Source of the DNA: Mucilaginibacter sp. L3T2-6
GTDB taxonomy: Bacteria; Bacteroidota; Bacteroidia; Sphingobacteriales; Sphingobacteriaceae
Direction of reading: 5' to 3'
Assembly (NCBI RefSeq): GCF_030519355.1
Contig: NZ_JAUMKC010000016.1
Coordinates: 62,001 to 126,000 of the forward strand
DNA: 64,000 nt
In this document: positions 1 to 6,746 of the stretch, in pieces
Layout: each line of letters opens with the position of its first letter
Numbering within the stretch: position 1 is the stretch's first letter
The notes under the pieces: generated by a model
The model's input: the letters and a program-made list of their open reading frames with translations, nothing else
The model's database searches: none
What the model was told of the DNA's origin: nothing
Translations under genes and position numbers: made by a program

Positions 1-339
1 ATTCGTATCTTTATATTGTATATCGTGACTGGTAATTTCAACGTAAACAGCGTGGCCCGCTTTCGTTCTATGCTTCCACATGCCTGAGCGGACGATACCT
101 TTGGTTGCAGCTTGGTTTACGCTATTTTCATCAAGGTGATTTTCAAGCTCTTTTACATCTTCCTTACTCCTTAAATCGCGAATGGTAAGCGATAAAAACT
201 CTTCTTCATTATAACCGTAGCTGCGGATTGCTGCATTATTTACTTTTAAAATGCGCAGGGAGGCTATATCATAAACCCACATCGGGCTGGGGTGATCATC
301 AAAAAAGAACCCAAGTCCGTTAAGAGGTAAATCCTGCAT
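1..339 (-). CDS. PAS-domain protein, N-terminal part (cut by window edge)
   Basis: Open frame of 113 codons read leftward from an ATG at 337-339; it continues past the left edge, so only the N-terminus is seen. The translation begins MQDLPLNGLGFFFDDHPSPM and contains the PAS pattern HPSPMWVYD followed by AAIRSYGYNEEEFLSLTIRDL, the usual PAS core in Bacteroidota sensor kinases. It is therefore probably the sensory start of a signalling protein, such as a PAS histidine kinase, but the output domain is outside the window. AAGGGA lies about 13 bp upstream of the ATG. The divergent neighbour is rpsP. Confidence 0.7.
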   Translation of the reverse strand, partial: MQDLPLNGLGFFFDDHPSPMWVYDIASLRILKVNNAAIRSYGYNEEEFLSLTIRDLRSKEDVKELENHLDENSVNQAATKGIVRSGMWKHRTKAGHAVYVEITSHDIQYKDTN

Positions 340-575
340 ATATTAAATTAAGTCCCTTGGGCATATTGTAAAAATAACAATTATTTTTGCGATAGTACTG
401 ATTACAGTTGGTTTTTGAAAGAGGTTTTTGGTTTTTTGTGATCAAATGTTGAAGGCCTTGCATCAAAAATAGTTCAAAGCTTAGTAAGGCCGCCGAATAA
501 TAAACAACCATTTGAGGCGCCTTACTACTGATAAACTAATCTTAATGAGATTTTTAAATAATAAATAAAAATCCC

Positions 576-583
576 TACCTTTG
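576..583 (+). promoter_or_regulatory. -7 box of the rpsP promoter
   Basis: TACCTTTG is an exact match to the Bacteroidota -7 consensus TAnnTTTG. It lies 52 nt upstream of the rpsP ATG. The leader between them contains a short CCCCG/CGGGG inverted repeat (about 587-608) that could form a small hairpin. Confidence 0.65.
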
Positions 584-635
584 CCTCCCCGCAGAAAGAA
601 CTCCGGGGATAATGTTGAATACATAAAATTAAACA

Positions 636-1172
636 ATGGCAACTAAAATCAGATTGCAAAGACACGGTAAAAAAGGCAAGCCCTTTTATTACATCGTGGT
701 AGCCGATGCGCGCGCGCCGCGTGATGGCCGTTTTATTGAGCGTTTAGGCTCATACAACCCTAACACCAACCCTGCAACTATCGACATCAACTTCGATAAA
801 ACGCTTGATTGGGTGAACAATGGCGCACAGCCAACCGATACCTGCCGTGCAATCCTTTCTTATAAAGGTGTATTGTACAAAAAACACTTGCAGGGCGGCC
901 TTAAAAAAGGTGCATTGACTGAAGAGCAGGTTGAATCGAAATTCCAGGCATGGCTTGACGCTAAAGAAGGAAAAATCACCGGAAAGAAAACAGGCCTGGT
1001 GAACGCAAAAGAAGAAGCTAAAAAAGCTGCCTTAGCTGCTGAAGCTAAGAAGAAGGAAGCTAAAGCCGCTGCAATTGCTGCTAAAAACGCTCCGGAACCA
1101 GAAGCTGCTGCCGAAGAAGAAGTATCTGCTGAAACTGAAGCACCTGCAGAAGAAACACCAGCTGCTGAATAA
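636..1172 (+). CDS. rpsP: 30S ribosomal protein S16
   Basis: S16 is a core protein of the small ribosomal subunit. The first ~85 residues are the conserved S16 domain (starts [19 protein letters not shown], then the [20 protein letters not shown] block). At 178 residues it is about twice the minimal S16 length. The excess is an Ala/Lys/Glu-rich tail (about residues 120-178) ending in acidic EEE and PAEE runs, a known trait of Bacteroidota S16. It opens the rpsP-rimM-trmD-rplS cluster and is followed by a terminator-like hairpin before rimM. Confidence 0.97.
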   Translation: MATKIRLQRHGKKGKPFYYIVVADARAPRDGRFIERLGSYNPNTNPATIDINFDKTLDWVNNGAQPTDTCRAILSYKGVLYKKHLQGGLKKGALTEEQVESKFQAWLDAKEGKITGKKTGLVNAKEEAKKAALAAEAKKKEAKAAAIAAKNAPEPEAAAEEEVSAETEAPAEETPAAE

Positions 1173-1193
1173 TTTCTATAGCAAACTAATTAT

Positions 1194-1233
1194 AATGGCG
1201 AAGCGACCTAGGGTTCTTCGCCATTGTTGTTTT
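1194..1233 (+). terminator. Hairpin between rpsP and rimM
   Basis: AATGGCGAAG (1194-1203) pairs perfectly with CTTCGCCATT (1216-1225), giving a 10-bp stem with a 12-nt loop followed by GTTGTTTT. It sits 22 nt after the rpsP stop and could attenuate transcription into rimM, allowing more S16 than RimM. Confidence 0.6.
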
Positions 1234-1300
1234 AATATATCAAAGTTATAACCATCACGATGGGTTTAAAGCCCTTAGCTATGGTTGAAATGCCTTCATC

Positions 1301-1825
1301 ATGACAACAGATGATTGTTTCCGCATAGGCAGTACCGTAAAAACCAAGGGGCTGAAAGGTGAGCTGCATGCTTATATAGATTTTGACGACATCGGGAAGA
1401 TAAAATTCAACTCGGTTTTCCTGGAAATCAACGGCAAGTTGGTGCCTTATTTTATCAGTTCGATGAAATACCTGCAAAAAAACGCGGCCTACCTGGTTTT
1501 AGAGGATGTGGATACTATTGAAAAAGCTGCGCCGCTTGCAAAAAAAGATATTTATCTGCCCAATAAGCTGAAGCCTAAAAAGAAAAAAGAAGAATTTACC
1601 CTATTCGATTTGGCAGGCTTTACCGCCATAGACGACCACGAAGGTGAATTGGGCAAAATAACGGACGTGCAGGAATATCCCCAGCAAATACTGGCCACCG
1701 TTAACTATCAAAACTGCGAAGTACTATTCCCTTTGAATGCGGAAGTAATAAAGGGCATTGATGCAGTAAAAGAAATTCTATACGTTGATTTGCCCGAAGG
1801 ATTATTGGATATTTATTTGGGGTAA
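1301..1825 (+). CDS. rimM: Ribosome maturation factor RimM
   Basis: RimM assists 30S maturation and binds S19. The protein is 174 aa, the normal family length. The N-terminal beta-barrel begins FRIGSTVKTKGLKGELHAYI, containing the family's G-x-HG/KGLKGE-type signature. The C-terminal PRC-barrel half starts near FTLFDLAGFTAIDDHEGELG and ends with the LPEGLLDIYLG motif typical of RimM. The ATG at 1301 gives a start directly at the conserved domain. It lies 128 bp after rpsP in the usual gene order, but trmD no longer follows directly. Confidence 0.95.
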   Translation: MTTDDCFRIGSTVKTKGLKGELHAYIDFDDIGKIKFNSVFLEINGKLVPYFISSMKYLQKNAAYLVLEDVDTIEKAAPLAKKDIYLPNKLKPKKKKEEFTLFDLAGFTAIDDHEGELGKITDVQEYPQQILATVNYQNCEVLFPLNAEVIKGIDAVKEILYVDLPEGLLDIYLG

Positions 1826-2208
1826 TCAGATCTGTTTTATCATATTTAAGAATGCAACTTCATAAAAGTATAAAAGCTTGTTCGCTATTCGATGGGGGTA
1901 TGCAACGCATTACAAGTACAAATACCTTGGTCTTGTATGATATTGATTATCAATTACTCTCCATTTTTCCGGCTGCGAAAAGCGTAAGCCTGGCCCCCTC
2001 CATAAATCACTGTAAGTCAGCTTTTTTTAAAAATGGTAAAACTGCAAAAAGCTGATTATTAACATTTTATACAGCGTTCGGGGTGTTCGGTGTTGAGAAA
2101 AACGGAACACCTTTCGACGAAGGGTGATTATTAGAAAGATAAGCTTCAGCCCATCGGTAATTCATTAAGCAGTTAGATTTCCACTTTTTACAAAATTTAC
2201 TTGATTGA
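1826..2208. other. Non-coding gap after rimM with one inverted repeat
   Basis: No convincing gene is present. A 67-codon frame at 1852-2055 has no domain, no conserved start context and unlikely composition. The only structure I see is GGTGTTC (2082-2088) paired with GAACACC (2105-2111), a 7-bp perfect arm with a 16-nt loop, which may mark the end of the rpsP-rimM transcript or be a binding site. Confidence 0.4.
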
Positions 2209-2231
2209 ATGTAAAGTTTATTTTACATTTG
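2201..2231 (+). promoter_or_regulatory. Promoter with overlapping palindrome for the membrane protein/Xre pair
   Basis: TACATTTG (2224-2231) is a perfect TAnnTTTG -7 box, with a TTG -33-like element at 2201-2203, 20 bp upstream. The inverted repeat ATGTAAA-N6-TTTACAT (2209-2228) lies between and over these elements, where a bound repressor would block polymerase. The obvious candidate is the Xre regulator encoded as second gene of the operon, which implies autoregulation. Confidence 0.6.
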
Positions 2232-2250
2232 GTAAATTAACCTTTACAAA

Positions 2251-2691
2251 ATGAAATCGGGCTTCCTTTTTCCTTATTGGTTTCGATTTTTGGGCTGGGG
2301 ATGTGTTATTGCGCATGTGCCACTGTCAGTTATAGGCCGCAGCCAGGGCATGACCAATGCGCTGGACCAACCAACCGCAGCGCAAAATCTTTTCAATTCT
2401 GAGCATTTATTTTTTATCGCCACTGCGCTCTTAATGACGCTCGGGCTTTTCTTTGTAGCATTTGCGAGAGAAAAAATCGAAGATGAGCAAATATGGCAGC
2501 TGCGGCTCAACTCGTTACGCTGGGCTATTTATATCAATTATAGTATCCTGCTTGTCAGCCTGGTTGCTATCGGTGATACAGTGCACATCCTGGAACTGAA
2601 TTTATGGGTACCCTTATTATTTTTTATTATACGTTTCAGGTGGCTTATCTATCGGCTTAACCGCCCGGCAAACGAAACGGCTGGGTTATGA
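2251..2691 (+). CDS. Small polytopic membrane protein paired with an Xre regulator
   Basis: The 146-residue protein has about four hydrophobic segments (roughly residues 8-28, 50-70, 88-110 and 115-132) with a charged loop around AREKIEDEQIWQLRL. No enzyme motif is visible and I cannot name its family. It overlaps the following Xre gene by the four bases ATGA, so the two are translationally coupled. Pairs of a small membrane protein and a YozG-like HTH protein (often DUF2975/HTH) are widespread; this one has the same architecture, and the assignment to that group is only by architecture. Confidence 0.75.
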   Translation: MKSGFLFPYWFRFLGWGCVIAHVPLSVIGRSQGMTNALDQPTAAQNLFNSEHLFFIATALLMTLGLFFVAFAREKIEDEQIWQLRLNSLRWAIYINYSILLVSLVAIGDTVHILELNLWVPLLFFIIRFRWLIYRLNRPANETAGL

Positions 2692-2888
2692 AGAACACGA
2701 TACGAATTGAGCGGGCCATAAAAAACATTACGCAGGCCGAACTTGCAGCAGCCGTTAACGTGTCCCGCCAAACAATTAATACTATCGAGAGTAATAAATA
2801 TGTGCCCTCGACTATCCTGGCATTAAAAATAGCGCGGGTATTTGGCAAACCGCTTGAAGAAATATTCATACTGGAAGATGGGGATTAA
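2688..2888 (+). CDS. Small Xre-family helix-turn-helix regulator
   Basis: The protein is 66 residues and almost entirely one HTH_3 domain. Visible motifs are ITQAELAAAVNVSRQTINTIE (helices 2 and 3), then KYVPSTILALKIARVFGKPL and EEIF near the end, which match the YozG-like group of minimal Xre repressors. It starts inside the stop codon of the upstream membrane-protein gene (ATGA). A palindrome overlapping the operon promoter at 2209-2228 is a likely target. It probably controls its own operon; any wider role is unknown. Confidence 0.9.
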   Translation: MKNTIRIERAIKNITQAELAAAVNVSRQTINTIESNKYVPSTILALKIARVFGKPLEEIFILEDGD

Positions 2889-2920
2889 AAAAATCAGGAA
2901 ATAATACAAGCGAAAAGTAT

Positions 2921-3346
2921 ATGAAAACTAAAACGACATTTGCGCCGGAGCTGATCATCCCGAATGGAATAACCGATATCAGCTTTTATAGCAAAGCCTT
3001 TAATGCGGTTGAATTGTGGCGGCTGAACAATGATGACGGCTCGGTACATGTAGCCGGTTTTACCATTGATGACGCACTCTTTCACATTCATGAGCAAACT
3101 GCACATAATGGCGGGTTCAGCCCGGATAAGTACAACGGCACAACTGTTGCTATCGGTTTAATGGTAGATGATGTACATGCGGCGGTCGCCCAGGCCGAAG
3201 CCGCCGGCGGTCAGATCACCTCGCCGGTAACAGACTATGATTACGGTTATCGGCAGGGCAGTATTACCGATCCGTTTGGGCATCATTGGACTATTGAGAA
3301 GATCATCGATCCTGATATTTTAACAAGCGGCAATTATGGAAAATAA
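2921..3346 (+). CDS. VOC-family (glyoxalase/bleomycin-resistance fold) protein, copy 1
   Basis: The 141-aa protein has the VOC beta-alpha-beta-beta-beta fold pattern. The start PNGITDISFYSKAFNAVELWR and end DYGYRQGSITDPFGHHWTIEK match the PhnB-like subgroup, and the DPFGHHW motif supplies a conserved metal-site region. Most members of this subgroup have no proven substrate. Its last 11 bases overlap the next VOC gene, so the two form an operon and probably arose by duplication. It sits in the stretch that separates rimM from trmD. Confidence 0.88.
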   Translation: MKTKTTFAPELIIPNGITDISFYSKAFNAVELWRLNNDDGSVHVAGFTIDDALFHIHEQTAHNGGFSPDKYNGTTVAIGLMVDDVHAAVAQAEAAGGQITSPVTDYDYGYRQGSITDPFGHHWTIEKIIDPDILTSGNYGK

Positions 3347-3743
3347 CGTAAACGGAAATTTTGAAACAGCCATACGGCCAACGCTGTCGGTAAGCAACGG
3401 TATTGCCGCGGTGGAATTTTATAAAAAGGCTTTTAATGCAGCAGAGCTAATGCGTGTGAGCACCCCGGATGGTGCTATTGTCGCAGAGCTTTCCATAGAA
3501 GGGGCGCGTTTTTTTGTGGCTGACGGCGCTGCAGATAATGAGCATACACCCGTAGGCGGAGCCATTCCTATACGAATGGGGCTGATCGTTGCTAATCCGG
3601 ATGCCGTTGCCGCCAGCGCAAAGGCAGCAGGCGCTATTGAAGTTTATCCGGTTGCCGACCAGCATTATGGTTATCGCCTTGGCCACTACATCGACCCTTT
3701 CGGGCATCACTGGGAGATTTGCAGGCCGCTGCATTCACACTGA
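3336..3743 (+). CDS. VOC-family protein, copy 2
   Basis: This 135-residue paralogue of the preceding gene shares the pattern NGIAAVEFYKKAFNAAELMR and the C-terminal HYGYRLGHYIDPFGHHWEIC. The start lies within the end of copy 1 in another frame, consistent with translational coupling. Conserved DPFGHHWEI suggests the same metal-binding edge as copy 1. Substrate is unknown; glyoxalase activity should not be assumed. Two tandem VOC domains encoded separately could form a heterodimer, since VOC domains pair to build active sites (inference). Confidence 0.88.
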   Translation: MENNVNGNFETAIRPTLSVSNGIAAVEFYKKAFNAAELMRVSTPDGAIVAELSIEGARFFVADGAADNEHTPVGGAIPIRMGLIVANPDAVAASAKAAGAIEVYPVADQHYGYRLGHYIDPFGHHWEICRPLHSH

Positions 3744-3826
3744 TTTACAAATTATATAGGCTGATTTTACCGGAACTACATTAAAACCTTTCGGCTTCCG
3801 CCTTTAGCTTTCACCTCCGAAAGAGT

Positions 3827-3834
3827 TATCTTTG
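3827..3834 (+). promoter_or_regulatory. -7 box immediately before trmD
   Basis: TATCTTTG matches TAnnTTTG exactly and ends only four bases before the trmD ATG. Transcription would begin at or next to the start codon, so the trmD mRNA is predicted to be leaderless. It gives trmD its own promoter despite its position in the ribosomal cluster. Confidence 0.6.
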
Positions 3835-3838
3835 CCCC

Positions 3839-4516
3839 ATGCGTTTTGATATCATCACGGTTTTGCCGGGCCTGCTCGAAAGTCCTTTTGCCCACTCCAT
3901 TTTACAGCGTGCACAAAAAAAAGGGCTCTCGGAAATCGTGGTGCATAACCTGCGCGACTATTCTGACCATAAACAAAAAAGCGTAGACGACTATCCCTAC
4001 GGCGGTGGCAGCGGCATGGTAATGACCATACAGCCTTTTGCCAATTGTATAGAAAAGTTAAAGGCCGCGCGCGAATACGACGAAGTGATCTTCATGTCGC
4101 CCGATGGCGAAACGCTGAACCAGCAAATTGCCAACCAGCTGTCTGTAAAAAAAAATATCATTATACTGTGCGGTCACTACAAAGGCATAGACCAACGCAT
4201 ACGCGACATTTTTGTAACACGCGAGATATCCATCGGTGATTATGTATTGTCTGGCGGCGAATTACCAGCTGCCGTATTGGTGGACGCAGTAGTGAGGTTG
4301 ATACCCGGCGTGCTGTCTGACGAAACCTCTGCGCTATCGGATTCCTTCCAGGATGGGCTGCTCGACGCCCCTGTTTATACCCGCCCCGCCGATTGGAATG
4401 GCCATAAGGTACCTGATATACTGCTCAGCGGCAATACCCCCGAAATTGAAAAGTGGCGCTTTGAGCAGGCCGTTGAAAGGACCAGGGCAAGAAGGCCTGA
4501 TTTGTTGGAAGAGTGA
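3839..4516 (+). CDS. trmD: tRNA (guanine-N1-)-methyltransferase
   Basis: TrmD methylates G37 of tRNAs reading CNN codons, using S-adenosylmethionine, and prevents frameshifting. The 225-aa protein has the SPOUT-class knot: [20 protein letters not shown] at the start, [27 protein letters not shown] and the knot segment [16 protein letters not shown]. The C-terminal domain carries [17 protein letters not shown]. Length is normal. The gene retains its relative position between rimM and rplS, but is separated from both by unrelated genes and has its own -7 box four bases upstream of the ATG. Confidence 0.97.
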   Translation: MRFDIITVLPGLLESPFAHSILQRAQKKGLSEIVVHNLRDYSDHKQKSVDDYPYGGGSGMVMTIQPFANCIEKLKAAREYDEVIFMSPDGETLNQQIANQLSVKKNIIILCGHYKGIDQRIRDIFVTREISIGDYVLSGGELPAAVLVDAVVRLIPGVLSDETSALSDSFQDGLLDAPVYTRPADWNGHKVPDILLSGNTPEIEKWRFEQAVERTRARRPDLLEE

Positions 4517-4686
4517 CAAATTGCAAACCGCAGTGGCGTGTTGCATACACACCAACTATCCATACAAAGTAATGTTTACAGCATTAAATCTCCAGCGTTT
4601 GCTGCATGCGCTAAAGGTCTATTCAACCTAAAAGTGTAATTTAGATTGCAACCAAAATGCACCCCTTGCATTATAGTGCTGCAGCC

Positions 4687-5250
4687 ATGAACCGCCAGCA
4701 GGAAGAACATCTTATTGAAGAATGCCGTACCGACAGGGCTGCCTTCGGACAGGTGTTTGATTATTGGTATAAACCGATATTCGGCTATATATTGCGCCGC
4801 ACGGCCGACTACGACCTTTCAAAAGACATTGCCGCGGAAACTTTTCTTAAAGCATTTTTGAAAATCGGCAGCTTCCGTTACCGGGGCATCAGCCTTTCCG
4901 CCTGGCTTTACCGCATCGCTACCAATGAGCTGAATCAATATTATCGCAACAGTAAATACAAGCCACGGTCGCTGCAGCAATTGCTGGAGAACCCGCAAAT
5001 GGAAAAATTGCTGCACCAGCCGTGCGATGATGAACGCGAAATAATGGAAAGAGAGCTGCAGGCCTTTGCCGACTTTAACGAGATACGCGCCAATCTGCTG
5101 AGGCTGGATATTAAGTACCAGGAAGTGATTGCGCTGCGCTATTTTGAGCAGAAAACCAATAGCGAGATCAGCACCATACTAAATAAAAATGAAGGAACTG
5201 TAAAGTCGCTGCTATCGCGCGGGCTTGAAAAATTAAGAAACTTGCTTTAA
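4687..5250 (+). CDS. ECF-type RNA polymerase sigma factor (sigma-70 family)
   Basis: Region 2 is seen as FGQVFDYWYKPIFGYILRR followed by DLSKDIAAETFLKAFLKI, and region 4 as IKYQEVIALRYFEQKTNSEI and a final GTVKSLLSRGLEKLR recognition helix. This is the layout of group 4 (ECF) sigma factors. I chose ATG 4687 (MNRQQEEHLIEEC, 187 aa) because it begins at the usual N-terminus; an in-frame ATG at 4657 would add ten residues. The two membrane-protein genes just downstream may be its regulators, as anti-sigma factors are often encoded there, but they show no anti-sigma motif. Confidence 0.9.
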   Translation: MNRQQEEHLIEECRTDRAAFGQVFDYWYKPIFGYILRRTADYDLSKDIAAETFLKAFLKIGSFRYRGISLSAWLYRIATNELNQYYRNSKYKPRSLQQLLENPQMEKLLHQPCDDEREIMERELQAFADFNEIRANLLRLDIKYQEVIALRYFEQKTNSEISTILNKNEGTVKSLLSRGLEKLRNLL

Positions 5251-5293
5251 CGCTGCAACTAATCACTGCATTTGCATTATAAGGGTAATTAAC

Positions 5294-5785
5294 ATGAAAG
5301 AGGAAAACGAATTTTTAAAGAAAATGGAGACCCTGAAAGTACCTGAAGTAAACCCGGCGCAGCACCCCGGCATGGTAAAAATGGCCATCATGAATGCGCA
5401 GCGTTCGGCGGCGCTGGGTGTTTGGCTGATAATAGTGCCGTGCTATTTTTTGCTTTGTGTTTTAATGTATTACTATTTTCATATTAAGGCGGGGTGGTTC
5501 GGATCGATGTTCACCCAGATAGCAGGCCTGGAAAATATAAAAGGCATGGTTTTTTTTGCTCCGGTCATTTTCCTGTTATTGCCGGTTATTTGCATCATTA
5601 TTAATGCACTGGCTATCACACATGTAAGCTTTCAGCGGATGGACCTTGATCGCAGCAAGGCGCGCGAATTGAATATCACCATAAAAATAAAAATGTTAAA
5701 CATTGTGCTTATCTTGATTAGCATAGCAATACTGTTTGCTTTTTTAAGCTTTGCAATGACTGAATCCATATCTATTAAAAATTAA
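5294..5785 (+). CDS. Membrane protein of unknown function downstream of the sigma factor
   Basis: The 163-residue protein has a ~45-residue polar N-terminus (MKEENEFLKKMETLKVPEVN) and three hydrophobic segments at roughly residues 41-60, 88-112 and 135-155. The cytosolic N-terminus with membrane anchor, next to an ECF sigma gene, resembles the layout of a membrane anti-sigma factor. I see no zinc-binding HxxxCxxC motif, so that role is only an inference from context. It is 43 bp downstream of the sigma gene and 4 bp upstream of another membrane-protein gene, consistent with one operon. Confidence 0.72.
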   Translation: MKEENEFLKKMETLKVPEVNPAQHPGMVKMAIMNAQRSAALGVWLIIVPCYFLLCVLMYYYFHIKAGWFGSMFTQIAGLENIKGMVFFAPVIFLLLPVICIIINALAITHVSFQRMDLDRSKARELNITIKIKMLNIVLILISIAILFAFLSFAMTESISIKN

Positions 5786-5789
5786 GATC

Positions 5790-6035
5790 ATGAGGCTAAA
5801 CTGGTTTACACGCAAAGGAATATTTTATAAACCCGCATCAGTGACCGGCTGGGTGTTGTTCGTCATTGCCGTTGTTTATGCGGTTTATACGTTTATCGAC
5901 ATCGACAAACGTTCGCATTCAGTTAGCGATACGCTCATTAACTTTGTTTTTAACCTGCTGCTGATAGGGGTGGTTTATTCTGTTATCGGGTATTTTACGG
6001 AGGCAAAAGTGGAAAAGACTGAACGCGCTGAATAG
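5790..6035 (+). CDS. Small two-helix membrane protein
   Basis: This 81-residue protein has two hydrophobic helices (about residues 19-36 and 50-66) separated by a polar DIDKRSHSVSDTL loop, and a charged KVEKTERAE tail. Similar small proteins are common in Bacteroidota but I do not know a function. It is four bases behind the previous membrane-protein gene, so it belongs to the sigma-factor operon. Confidence 0.65.
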   Translation: MRLNWFTRKGIFYKPASVTGWVLFVIAVVYAVYTFIDIDKRSHSVSDTLINFVFNLLLIGVVYSVIGYFTEAKVEKTERAE

Positions 6036-6150
6036 ATTATATAGGGTTGTTAGCAACATCACAACACGGCGACTTAATCAACTCAATCCAACATAATCAA
6101 CCGCGCACAAAAAAATTTACAATCCCCCTTTTTTATATTAAAAAAAATCT

Positions 6151-6188
6151 CTATAATTGCAATCCGATTTTTACGGGCTAAAAATCGG
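6151..6188 (+). promoter_or_regulatory. rplS promoter region and leader hairpin
   Basis: TATAATTG (about 6152-6159) is one base from the -7 consensus. It is followed by a perfect 10-bp inverted repeat, CCGATTTTTA (6164-6173) and TAAAAATCGG (6179-6188), with loop CGGGC. The sequence GCTAAAAATC then recurs at about 6196-6205 directly before the ATG, so the second copy could pair with the left arm instead and cover the ribosome site. This would fit an L19 autoregulatory leader, but no homologous alignment has been made. Confidence 0.5.
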
Positions 6189-6206
6189 CTTTAAGAGCTA
6201 AAAATC

Positions 6207-6554
6207 ATGGATTTAGTAAAATTTGTTGAGGAACAATCAGTAGAGAAAAGAGAACTTCCATCTTTTAAATCAGGAGATACGGTAAGCGTTCATTATAAAA
6301 TCAGGGAAGGAAATAAAGAACGTATCCAGGTTTACCAGGGTGTAGTTATTCAGCGCAACAGCGCCGGAAGCACTGAAACCTTTACTGTTCGTAAAGTATC
6401 AAATGGAATTGGTGTAGAGCGTATTTTCCCGATCAACTCGCCAAATATCGACAAAATCGAAGTGAATAGCTTTGGTAAAGTTCGCCGTGCAAAACTTTAC
6501 TACCTGCGTAATCTTACCGGCAAAGCAGCCCGCATCAAATCAAAGCGAGTTTAA
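6207..6554 (+). CDS. rplS: 50S ribosomal protein L19
   Basis: L19 lies at the 30S-50S interface. The 115-aa length is normal. Conserved blocks are [20 protein letters not shown], the [20 protein letters not shown] stretch, [13 protein letters not shown]-like (here [15 protein letters not shown]), and [18 protein letters not shown] at the C-terminus. It closes the ribosomal cluster and has its own leader hairpin upstream and a strong terminator downstream, so it is likely transcribed independently of the inserted sigma-factor genes. Confidence 0.97.
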   Translation: MDLVKFVEEQSVEKRELPSFKSGDTVSVHYKIREGNKERIQVYQGVVIQRNSAGSTETFTVRKVSNGIGVERIFPINSPNIDKIEVNSFGKVRRAKLYYLRNLTGKAARIKSKRV

Positions 6555-6596
6555 TTACACTGACCTCAAAAAGGTAGTTAGTTACGATACACAACG

Positions 6597-6625
6597 GCCT
6601 TTCTGGTATTCCGGAAGGGCTTTTT
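6597..6625 (+). terminator. Intrinsic terminator after rplS
   Basis: GCCTTTCTGG (6597-6606) pairs with CCGGAAGGGC (6611-6620) over ten positions, two of them G-T wobbles, with a TATT loop and TTTTT immediately after. Confidence 0.8.
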
Positions 6626-6746
6626 GCTGTTTTAATTTTTGCGGCGACACAGAACGGTACTTCGCTATCCTTCCCATAACGGCTAACTCGCTATCTTTTT
6701 AACAAATGCATGATTTTAATTTCCGGTTAAAACAATCAGGAATGTT

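Noticed and set aside
320-511. 63-codon minus-strand frame overlapping the PAS gene start
   Set aside because: Overlaps the start of the better-supported PAS frame and covers an AT-rich promoter region.
1852-2055. 67-codon frame after rimM
   Set aside because: No domain, no start context, and composition unlike neighbouring genes; treated as non-coding.
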